Assembly: GCA_002346525.1 (NCBI GenBank)
Contig: DDZY01000083.1
Span: 1 to 7,258, forward strand
Length of the DNA: 7,258 nt
Origin: Proteobacteria bacterium UBA2996
GTDB lineage: Bacteria > Pseudomonadota > Gammaproteobacteria > Arenicellales > UBA868
Reading direction: 5' to 3'
Below are positions 1-5,494 of the stretch, piece after piece (position 1 is the first letter of the stretch; every line of letters starts with the position of its first letter). The position numbers and the translations under genes were made by a program. The notes under the pieces are model-generated. The model was given only the letters and a program-made list of their open reading frames with translations. It did not search any database and was not told where the DNA came from.

Positions 1-1
1 C

Positions 2-727
2 GAGCCCCAGGATCAGGATCCGTCTGTATCCCGCTCACAGGATCCAGCCGCCCAGTCCGGGCATAGCCCGGCGCCACCTCAGACGCTCAGTCCCGACGAA
101 CGTGCACGGCTGGAGCAGCAATGGCAGGAGCGCCTGGCAGGCGCCGCGCAACAGGCGGCACAGGCAGGACGGCTAAGCGGGACGCTTGCGCGCCTGGTCG
201 ATCATTTGATTGCCCCGGCGTTGCCCTGGAGACAACTGCTGGCGCGCTACATGAGCATGCGTGCCAGGGATGATTTTGACTATGCACGGCCCGGCCGCCG
301 GGAAGGTGAGGCCATATTGCCTGCGTTGCGCAGCGGCACCGTCAATGTGGCTGTGGCGGTGGATACCAGCGGTTCCGTCTCAACGGCCGAGATGTCCGAA
401 TTTGTGAATGAAGTGGATGCGCTCAAAGGACAGGTCAAAGCGAGGATCAGTCTTGTCTGCTGTGACTCTGAACTGGCTCCCGAGTCGCCCCAGGTGTTTG
501 AGCCCTGGGAACCGCTTGAAGCTCCCGAATCGCTTTCCGGGGGAGGCGGAACGGATTTTTCCCCCGTTTTCCAGTGGGCAGAGCAACTGGATGTGGCGCC
601 GGATCTGCTGATTTACTTTACGGATGCCAAGGGCCGGTTCCCTGATGCGGCGCCCACCTTTCCGGTCATCTGGCTGGTGAAGGGCCGGGAAGCCGTGCCC
701 TTTGGAGAGCGGGTCCAGTTGAACTGA
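2..727 (+). CDS. VWA-like domain protein, C-terminal part (DUF2201/COG3864-type), 5' truncated by window edge
   Basis: The frame is open from base 2, so the true start lies outside the window; 241 residues are visible. The first ~45 visible residues are a Pro/Gln/Ser-rich linker, followed by an Ala/Gln/Arg-rich helix and then a sequence with LPWRQLLARYM, typical of the segment before the VWA-like fold in COG3864 proteins. The fold carries a MIDAS-like metal site: DTSGS (visible residues 121-125), the threonine in GGGGTDF (about residue 184) and the aspartate in YFTDAKG (about 208). In this family the N-terminal half, not visible here, is a putative metallopeptidase domain, and the gene usually sits beside a MoxR-type AAA+ ATPase, suggesting chaperone or maturation work in the cytoplasm; that role is inferred from the family. 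It ends in TGA six bases before the convergent Sel1 gene. Family assignment is fairly firm, exact function unknown. Confidence 0.85.
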   Translation, partial: EPQDQDPSVSRSQDPAAQSGHSPAPPQTLSPDERARLEQQWQERLAGAAQQAAQAGRLSGTLARLVDHLIAPALPWRQLLARYMSMRARDDFDYARPGRREGEAILPALRSGTVNVAVAVDTSGSVSTAEMSEFVNEVDALKGQVKARISLVCCDSELAPESPQVFEPWEPLEAPESLSGGGGTDFSPVFQWAEQLDVAPDLLIYFTDAKGRFPDAAPTFPVIWLVKGREAVPFGERVQLN

Positions 728-733
728 CTGAAG

Positions 734-1141
734 TCAAAAGCCCGCTTCTTTATAGAGCGTTTCGGCTCGTTGCGGATCAGGTGCAGTGCCGCGGCCCTGT
801 TCCAGCATCTGCGCGAGCGCGACCATCGCTCCGGCAAGACCCTGACCGACCGCTGCTTCAAACCAGCGCACCGCCCGCACATCGTCCTGTGCCGCGCAAT
901 CCCCATCCATATACATAAAGCCAAGTCCGTGTAGCGCAGGCCCATAGTTCTGGTGGGCAGCATTTTTCATCCATTTATAGGCGAGCAATTCGTTCCGCAC
1001 CACGCCCAGTCCGTTCTGATACATGATGGCAAGTCGATATTGTGCGTCTGCTGATCCGTCCTCTGCGAGTGGACTCAACAACTTCATTGCCTGGGTGAAA
1101 TGCTTGGCCTCGAATGCCGCAATGCCGCTCGACAACTTCAT
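734..1141 (-). CDS. Sel1-repeat (TPR-like) protein
   Basis: This encodes a 135-residue protein made almost wholly of Sel1-like repeats: a half repeat at residues ~1-29 ending PLAEDGS, then units at ~30-65 (ADAQYRLAIMYQNGLGV), ~66-103 (GPALHGLGFMYMDG) and ~104-135. Sel1 repeats are alpha-helical hairpins used for protein-protein contacts; no partner or pathway can be named. No signal peptide or membrane segment is seen with this start, so it is probably cytoplasmic. I chose the ATG at 1141 because AAGAAG lies 8 bases upstream and the repeat solenoid starts right after it. An in-frame ATG at 1168 adds nine residues, but its GAGAG is only one base from the start codon; a still longer frame reaches 1237 without family-like sequence. 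The gene is convergent with the VWA-like gene (6-bp gap) and divergent from the TrpD-like gene. Confidence 0.85.
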   Translation of the reverse strand: MKLSSGIAAFEAKHFTQAMKLLSPLAEDGSADAQYRLAIMYQNGLGVVRNELLAYKWMKNAAHQNYGPALHGLGFMYMDGDCAAQDDVRAVRWFEAAVGQGLAGAMVALAQMLEQGRGTAPDPQRAETLYKEAGF

Positions 1142-1236
1142 GCCGGTTTCTTCTTGGGTTATATCCATACTCTCGGTCTGGATTGAATTTCCATGCGGAA
1201 AGAGTAAATCAAGCGAGTGGCATTGCGCCACCCTCA

Positions 1237-1265
1237 CTGACGCTCACTACCCAATTGGGTATAGA
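1237..1265 (+). promoter_or_regulatory. predicted sigma70 promoter for the TrpD-like gene
   Basis: A -35-like CTGACG (1237-1242) and a -10-like TATAGA (1260-1265) are separated by exactly 17 bases; each matches consensus at four of six positions. The predicted start of transcription near 1272 would leave a leader of about 70 bases before the ATG at 1342. A perfect palindrome fills the end of the spacer. This is a by-eye call and only moderately supported. Confidence 0.35.
1248..1261. promoter_or_regulatory. 14-bp perfect palindrome, possible operator
   Basis: TACCCAATTGGGTA is identical to its reverse complement over 14 bases. It occupies the end of the spacer between the predicted -35 and -10 boxes and shares its last two bases with the -10. 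A dimeric repressor bound here would block RNA polymerase. The sequence is directly observed; the operator role is inference, and the cognate regulator is unknown. Confidence 0.4.
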
Positions 1266-1341
1266 GGATCTTTTCATCCCAGGTTTAAACTTTGCGCATA
1301 GTGCAGCATGTATCAGCCAAATTAACTATGGTCACTGTCTC

Positions 1342-2436
1342 ATGACAATGCGTCAATACATCCAGAAGATTGCCACTGGCCCAGAATTGAGCAAGGATCT
1401 TTCCCGGGAAGAGGCAAGCGACGGGATGCGTCGAATCCTCTCCGGCGATGCCGATCCCGTGCAGGCTGCCATCTTTCTTATCGCGCTCAGGATGAAGCGC
1501 GAGACCATGCCTGAAAACCTCGGCGTGTTGGATGCGTTGCTGGAGGTCACTGAACAGGCAACGTCCGCAGTCGATGATGTTCTGGATCTGTCAGACCCCT
1601 TTGACGGATTCACTCGGGGAATGCCCGCAGCACCGTTTCTTCCACCCGTCCTCGCTGCCTGCGGCGTTGCGACCGTGGGAAATGGAGCGGAATCCATCGG
1701 CCCGAAATACGGCGCGACGCACCGTAAAGTACTTCATGCCGCTGGGGTCAATGTTGATTTAAGTTCAGCCCAAGCCGCCCGACAACTCGCGGATGAGCGT
1801 ATCGGCTGGGCGTATGTCGATCAGCGGGCAGCATGCCCGAAACTGCATGATCTTGTTCCATTGCGCACCAAGATCGTCAAGCGACCTTGTCTGACAACGC
1901 TGGAGGTATTGCTGGGCCCCGTGCGCGGAGCCCGAAGAACGCATCTCCTCACCGGATACGTTCACAAGCCGTATCCCCCAATTTATACAGCGCTCGCACG
2001 TGCTTCCGGTTATAACTCTGCCATTATTGTGCGAGGGGTGGAGGGTGGAGTCATCCCTTCCCTGAATCAGCCGTCCAAGTTGTTTTGCTATCAGGGCGAG
2101 GAAGCGGATAAGGAAGTGAGGCTGGATCCTGCTGAATTCACCGTCCAGTCCGTCGGGCGTGCTGTGCCGTTGCCACAGGATTTGCCTGGGCAAAAGGCGG
2201 ATGACGACATCCAGGGATCGATTGATGCCGATGCGTTGGCGCAGGCGGCCGCACAGGCAGGGCTCGGCGCTTTGGCAGGAGAATCCGGCCCCGTCCGCGA
2301 GAGTCTGGTGTACGGGGCGGCGCTATGTCTGATTCAGTTGGGGCGCTGCCCGGACGCCGATTCTGCTGTAGAAGCAGTCCGCGGCGCGATTGATGGAGGT
2401 CATGCGGCTCGACGGCTTCAGGCCGCCGCTCAGTAA
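1342..2436 (+). CDS. diverged TrpD-fold protein (anthranilate phosphoribosyltransferase-like, glycosyltransferase family 3)
   Basis: 364 residues, about the length of TrpD. Residues ~1-75 look like the all-helical N-terminal domain (DPVQAAIFLIALRMKRET; GVLDALLEVT). The core follows: SDPFDGFTRG (84-93) where TrpD has its PRPP-binding GTGGD loop, GNGAESIGPKYG (113-124) in place of HGNxxxSSxSG, then KIVKRPCLTTLEVLLGP (177-193), matching the 'R...FN.LGPL.NP' segment. The C-terminal YGAALCLIQLGR and GAIDGGHAARRL fit the last TrpD helices. The missing GTGGD loop and HGN histidine make ordinary anthranilate phosphoribosyl transfer doubtful; a related phosphoribosyl or nucleoside-type substrate is possible but unproven. 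The start is uncertain: ATG codons at 1342 and 1348 both lack a good Shine-Dalgarno sequence. The last 7 bases overlap the convergent phosphoribulokinase gene. From memory, similar proteins occur in other autotrophic proteobacteria, annotated simply as TrpD. Confidence 0.82.
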   Translation: MTMRQYIQKIATGPELSKDLSREEASDGMRRILSGDADPVQAAIFLIALRMKRETMPENLGVLDALLEVTEQATSAVDDVLDLSDPFDGFTRGMPAAPFLPPVLAACGVATVGNGAESIGPKYGATHRKVLHAAGVNVDLSSAQAARQLADERIGWAYVDQRAACPKLHDLVPLRTKIVKRPCLTTLEVLLGPVRGARRTHLLTGYVHKPYPPIYTALARASGYNSAIIVRGVEGGVIPSLNQPSKLFCYQGEEADKEVRLDPAEFTVQSVGRAVPLPQDLPGQKADDDIQGSIDADALAQAAAQAGLGALAGESGPVRESLVYGAALCLIQLGRCPDADSAVEAVRGAIDGGHAARRLQAAAQ

Positions 2437-3332
2437 TCTCTCTGGCACGCGCTGCGCTCCAGTTCTTTTTTCTTTTTCATCATCCCATCAATGATCGGGG
2501 CGAGGATCAACTCCATGGCGAGCCCCATTTTTCCACCGGGGACGACGATGGTATTGCGGCGGGAGATGAAAGAGTCATGCAGCATAGCCAGCAAATAGGG
2601 AAAGTCGACATTAAATTTGGTGGGGTCACGAAAGCGTATCACCACGAAGCTCTCGTCCGGGGTGGGGATGTCACGGGCGACAAAAGGATTCGAGGTGTCC
2701 ACCGTGGGGACCCGCTGGAAGTTGATGTCGGTTCGCGAGAACTGGGGCGCGATATAGTGAACATAATCATGCATGCGGCGCAGAATCGTTTCAGTAACTG
2801 CTTCGGGCTCGTAGCCTCGGCTCTCGGTATCACGATGAATTTTCTGAATCCACTCAAGGTTAACGATGGGTACCACTCCCACAAGCAGATCGACATGCTG
2901 TGCCATGTTGACTGACCCGTTGACGACACCTCCGTGCAAGCCCTCGTAGAAGAGCAGGTCGGTTTCGTCTTGTATGTCTACCCAGGGTGTGAAGGTGCCG
3001 GGCTTTTGTTTGTACGGGGCTGCTTCTGATTCGTTATGCAGGTAGTAGCGGATTTTCCCGCCGCCGGTTTCGCTGTAATCCCTGAACAGGGATTCAAGTT
3101 TTTCAAAGTGGTTGCCATCGGGGCCGAAATGACTGAGATCCTGACCGGATTGATGTGCTTTGGCGACCTCCTCAGGCATTTGGTAACGATCGAATCTATG
3201 GAAACTGTCGCCTTCGACAATGGCGGCCTTGAGGTGCTCTCGGAGGAAGATGTGCTCAACGGCCGTCTTCACTGTACTGGTGCCAGCACCAGAAGATCCG
3301 GTAACAGCAATGACCGGGTGACTTGTGGACAT
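2430..3332 (-). CDS. cbbP: phosphoribulokinase (class I, bacterial octameric type)
   Basis: Catalyses ATP + D-ribulose 5-phosphate to ribulose 1,5-bisphosphate, the CO2 acceptor of the Calvin-Benson-Bassham cycle, in the cytoplasm. The 300-residue length is normal for class I enzymes. Visible features are the P-loop GSSGAGTS (12-19), then GDSFHRFDR (41-49), holding residues equivalent to the catalytic Asp42, His45 and Arg49 of the Rhodobacter sphaeroides enzyme. FYEGLHG (128-134) carries the Walker B-type glutamate, and KIHRD (164-168) plus Arg172 match the Lys165/Arg168/Asp169/Arg173 substrate-binding group. Family members are often activated by NADH. The start is firm: GGGAGG lies 7 bases upstream of the ATG. 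The gene is divergent from a cbbR-type gene over 188 bp, the classic arrangement for CbbR-controlled genes, and its stop overlaps the convergent TrpD-like gene. E. coli-type PrkB paralogs of unknown role are similar, but the cbbR neighbour favours a true Calvin-cycle enzyme. The Lys-rich tail (285-289) is unusual but not disruptive. Confidence 0.96.
   Translation of the reverse strand: MSTSHPVIAVTGSSGAGTSTVKTAVEHIFLREHLKAAIVEGDSFHRFDRYQMPEEVAKAHQSGQDLSHFGPDGNHFEKLESLFRDYSETGGGKIRYYLHNESEAAPYKQKPGTFTPWVDIQDETDLLFYEGLHGGVVNGSVNMAQHVDLLVGVVPIVNLEWIQKIHRDTESRGYEPEAVTETILRRMHDYVHYIAPQFSRTDINFQRVPTVDTSNPFVARDIPTPDESFVVIRFRDPTKFNVDFPYLLAMLHDSFISRRNTIVVPGGKMGLAMELILAPIIDGMMKKKKELERSACQRDY
2443..2477 (+). 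terminator. possible intrinsic terminator of the TrpD-like gene, inside the end of phosphoribulokinase
   Basis: Seven bases after the TrpD-like stop codon, an imperfect hairpin (2443-2461: outer TGG/CCA, inner CGC/GCG, two mismatched pairs between) is followed by a T-rich tract, T6-C-T5, at 2466-2477. On the other strand the same T-tract encodes the Lys-rich end of phosphoribulokinase (KKKKE). The stem is weak, so the call is tentative. Confidence 0.33.
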
Positions 3333-3396
3333 CAGGTTTCCTCCCAGCAGCAGCGCTTAGTGCAGCAGGCCGGCACGGTTAGGGGTAACGGCACGC

Positions 3397-3425
3397 AATA
3401 TATGCAATTCGCTTCATCAGATTAA
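3397..3425 (-). promoter_or_regulatory. predicted phosphoribulokinase promoter
   Basis: On the minus strand, a -10-like TATATT (plus-strand 3397-3402) lies 17 bases from a weak -35-like TTAATC (3420-3425). Transcription would start near 3390. The good -10 with a poor -35 is what is expected of an activator-dependent LysR-controlled promoter. The inverted repeat at 3448-3463 is then centred about 65 bases upstream, the usual position of a LysR-type recognition site. Confidence 0.4.
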
Positions 3426-3434
3426 CCGAATTTA
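3422..3434. promoter_or_regulatory. candidate CbbR half-site (TNA-N7-TNA)
   Basis: TTA-ACCGAAT-TTA fits the TNA-N7-TNA pattern described for CbbR sites. It overlaps the predicted phosphoribulokinase -35, where an activation site for a LysR-type protein would lie. Such a loose pattern is common in AT-rich DNA, so its position is the main support. Confidence 0.3.
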
Positions 3435-3460
3435 TCTGATTTGGTAAATAAGTTTATACT
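3432..3460 (+). promoter_or_regulatory. predicted cbbR promoter
   Basis: A -10-like TATACT (3455-3460; five of six consensus bases) has a weak -35-like TTATCT (3432-3437) at 17-base spacing. It would give a leader of roughly 54 bases to the ATG at 3521. The -10 lies within the inverted repeat at 3448-3463, so a regulator bound there would repress its own gene, as is common for LysR-type regulators. Confidence 0.4.
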
Positions 3461-3463
3461 TAT
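3448..3463. promoter_or_regulatory. inverted repeat ATAAGT-N4-ACTTAT, candidate LysR/CbbR recognition site
   Basis: Perfect 6-bp arms are separated by TTAT in the divergent cbbP-cbbR control region. The repeat overlaps the predicted cbbR -10 and lies about 65 bases upstream of the predicted cbbP transcription start, consistent with one site serving both autorepression and activation. The repeat is observed; CbbR binding is inferred from context. Confidence 0.45.
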
Positions 3464-3504
3464 CGATTAAAACTGGAAGCAGCTTGAGGGCCCAAGTCGG
3501 GATC

Positions 3505-3520
3505 AAAAAAAGGGGGGGGG
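3505..3520 (+). promoter_or_regulatory. A7G9 homopolymer ribosome binding site of cbbR
   Basis: Seven A's run directly into nine G's that abut the ATG at 3521. The tract supplies the only Shine-Dalgarno-like sequence for the gene. Because the whole spacer is G, slippage in the tract would alter the distance between the purine-rich core and the ATG without touching the reading frame. Confidence 0.6.
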
Positions 3521-4429
3521 ATGCATATCACCATACGGCAGTTGCAGGTATTTGAGGCGGTTGCCCGCCATCTCAGTTACACCCGCGCGGCAGAGGAATT
3601 GCATCTCACGCAGCCCGCCGTGTCGATGCAGATCAAACAAATGGAAAGCTCGATCGGTCTGCCCATGTTCGAGCAGATCGGAAAAAAGATTTATTTGACG
3701 CAGGCCGGCGATGCGATGCTCGTCCACGCACGGACCATTATGCGCCATCTCGAGGCCGCATCTGAGGAGATGGATGATCTTCGCGGAGAAGACTCCGGAA
3801 GGCTCAGAGTCGCGATTGCCTCAACGGTGAATTATTTCGCAACGCAGCTGCTTGCTGATTTTGCGCGGGAAAACCCGGCGGTAGAGATTTCTCTCGATGT
3901 CACTAACCGCGAATCATTGCTCAGATGACTCGAAGCCAATCTGCCGGATCTGGCTCTCATGGGTAAGCCGCCGGCCAATCTTGATCTGGTCTCGGAGTCG
4001 TTCATGGATAATCCGCTGATCGTGATTGCACCGCCTGATCACCCATTGGCGAAGGCCCGCCAGATCCCTCTGACCGATCTTGCCGAGGCGCATTTCGTGG
4101 TGCGTGAGCCGGGTTCCGGGACACGCGTTGCGATGGAGCGTTTCTTTTCCGGTCAGGGTTTCAGTTACCAGAAAAGCATGGAGCTTATGGGAAACGAAGC
4201 CGTGAAGCAGGGGGTTGAGGCGGGTCTGGGGCTTGCGGTGGTATCCGCCCATACAGTCGAACAAGAGCTGACCTTGCAGCGTCTGGTGAAACTGGACGTT
4301 GCCGGGATGCCGATTATGCGTCGTTGGTATGTGGCTTACCGCAAAGGTAAGCGCCTGTCACCGACTGCAGAGGCTTTTCGGCGATTTGTCATTGAGGCCG
4401 GCGCCCGACAATCCGGCATCGGCGGTTAG
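3521..4429 (+). pseudogene. cbbR: CbbR-type LysR transcriptional regulator interrupted by in-frame TGA
   Basis: Apart from one TGA at 3926-3928 (codon 136), a single frame runs from the ATG at 3521 to TAG at 4427-4429 and gives 301 residues, normal LysR-family length. Before the stop lie the winged helix-turn-helix (residues ~1-60: TRAAEELHLTQPAVSMQIKQ), the linker helix and the start of the effector domain (LRVAIASTVNYFATQLL). After the stop the same frame continues with MGKPPANLDL, APPDHPLA, REPGSGTR and GVEAGLGLAVVS, all typical of the CbbR effector domain. CbbR normally activates Calvin-cycle genes, and the divergent phosphoribulokinase gene fits. The upstream piece alone would be a 135-residue DNA-binding fragment. 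The likeliest change is CGA to TGA. A sequencing error, or low-level read-through (the stop is followed by C), would also explain it. Other genes in the window end in TGA, so the code itself is standard. Family call is firm; true pseudogene status is uncertain. Confidence 0.85.
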
Positions 4430-4496
4430 GGACGCTACCAATATCTGCTTATAACCCATAAAATCAGTTTATCGGCTTCAGGATCGGGACGCGATT

Positions 4497-4519
4497 GATC
4501 AGGCCCGTTGCGCCTGATC
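4497..4519. repeat. inverted repeat GATCAGGC-N7-GCCTGATC upstream of the second LysR gene
   Basis: Perfect 8-bp arms with a 7-base loop sit in the 127-bp gap between the two LysR-type genes, ending 37 bases before the next ATG. There is no T-run on either side, so it is not a standard terminator. It could be an operator for autoregulation or an RNA hairpin in the leader. Nothing else clear was seen in this gap. Confidence 0.45.
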
Positions 4520-4556
4520 GGCAGAGAGCCGTTGACACCAGGCAGGGAGTGGACTC

Positions 4557-5465
4557 ATGGCGGACAGAAGGCTTCAGGTATTTGCAACGGTAGCCCGCTT
4601 GCTCAGTTTCACCAAAGCGGCCGAAGCGCTGCACATGACCCAACCGGCCGTCACATTCCAGATTCGCCAGTTGGAGGACTACTTCAACACCCGGTTGTTT
4701 GACCGTACCCATAACCGGATCAGTCTTACCTCCGCCGGTCACCTGGTGAAGGGGTATGCCGATCAGATTATCTCGCTGTATAGCGAGATGGATAACGAGG
4801 TTCGAAAGCTGACCGGTGATGTGTTGGGCCCGCTTGTTCTGGGCGCCAGCACGACTATCGGCGAGTACGTCATCCCAAGTATTCTGGGTGAGTATCAGGC
4901 CAAGTTCCCCGATGTCGCGGTGCGGCTTCATGTCGCCAATACAGATGGGGTGATCCACATGGTGGAGAGCAACGAGATTGATATCGGTATTGTTGAAGGT
5001 CCGGTTGGCAACAAGAATCTGGTGTCCAAAGTCTGTTGGGATGACGAGCTCGTTATTGTGACTCCTCCGGACCACCCGCTGACTGAGCACTCGGTAAGCG
5101 GTGTGGACGCGATTCTGGAATATCCGTTTATCAGTCGTGAGGAGGGTTCGGGAACCCGTAATGTGATTGTCGACTACTTGCAGTCTGCCGACCGCGATAT
5201 CTCGGATCTCAATCTGACCATGGAGTTCGGCAGTCCGGAGTCCATCAAGAGTGCCGTCGCGGCGGGTCTGGGTATCTCGATCCTGTCTATTGCCACTCTC
5301 GATAAGGAATTGGAGCTCGGTATGTTGTCCAAGTTAAGCCTCGATCCTCCGCTCACCCGGCCTTTTTCGATCGTTTATCAGCGTCAGAAATTCCGCTTGC
5401 GTGCGATGGATGAATTTCTCGAATTCACTGAGGCACATTGCGTCGAAAAACAGTCGGCGAAATAG
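4557..5465 (+). CDS. LysR-family transcriptional regulator (CysL/CbbR-like)
   Basis: 302 residues, full length for the family. The N-terminal winged helix-turn-helix (1-60) contains FTKAAEALHMTQPAVTFQIRQLE (19-41) and RLFDR (46-50). A linker helix follows (~63-88), then the two-lobed effector-binding domain from ~90, with GASTTIGEYVIP (96-107), EIDIGIVEGP (140-149), SREEGSGTR (193-201) and SAVAAGLGISILS (232-244). It is soluble and expected to act as a tetramer on DNA. The start is firm, with AGGGAG 7 bases before the ATG. It lies in the same direction behind the interrupted cbbR but differs clearly from it in sequence, so this is not a recent duplication. Its effector and targets cannot be read from the sequence; sulfur-assimilation (CysL-like) or carbon-fixation control are both possible. 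The stop codon forms the loop of a small hairpin (5457-5471). It may share a transcript with the small downstream gene. Confidence 0.95.
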   Translation: MADRRLQVFATVARLLSFTKAAEALHMTQPAVTFQIRQLEDYFNTRLFDRTHNRISLTSAGHLVKGYADQIISLYSEMDNEVRKLTGDVLGPLVLGASTTIGEYVIPSILGEYQAKFPDVAVRLHVANTDGVIHMVESNEIDIGIVEGPVGNKNLVSKVCWDDELVIVTPPDHPLTEHSVSGVDAILEYPFISREEGSGTRNVIVDYLQSADRDISDLNLTMEFGSPESIKSAVAAGLGISILSIATLDKELELGMLSKLSLDPPLTRPFSIVYQRQKFRLRAMDEFLEFTEAHCVEKQSAK

Positions 5466-5471
5466 TTTCGC
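5457..5471 (+). other. small perfect hairpin with the LysR stop codon as its loop
   Basis: GCGAAA-TAG-TTTCGC gives a 6-bp perfect stem whose three-base loop is the TAG stop codon of the LysR-type gene. A short T4 follows at 5478-5481. It is too weak and too far from the T's to be called a terminator. Confidence 0.3.
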
Positions 5472-5494
5472 AGCCGTATTTTCAGGCCGATCCG

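Noticed and set aside
1114..1341. Upstream extension of the TrpD-like gene
   Set aside because: The added 76 residues have no family similarity, overlap the start of the Sel1 gene on the other strand and cross the predicted promoter; TrpD-like sequence begins at about 1342.
3036..3425. Plus-strand open frame of 129 codons over the phosphoribulokinase gene
   Set aside because: It is the complement of a strongly identified gene and has no ribosome binding site or recognisable domain.
3926..3990. Selenocysteine insertion at the cbbR TGA
   Set aside because: LysR regulators are not known selenoproteins and I see no convincing SECIS-type hairpin right after the TGA.
3959..4429. Second half of cbbR as a separate gene starting at the ATG at 3959
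   Set aside because: There is no ribosome binding site before it, and the protein would begin in the middle of the effector domain; it is better read as the rest of the interrupted gene.
4532..4537. Perfect TTGACA -35 box before the second LysR gene
   Set aside because: At 17-base spacing the -10 would fall on the start codon with no matching sequence, so the box is probably chance.
4464..5090. A 208-codon open frame antisense to the second LysR gene
   Set aside because: Its protein has no recognisable domain, while the opposite strand encodes a complete LysR regulator with a good ribosome binding site; it is a shadow frame.
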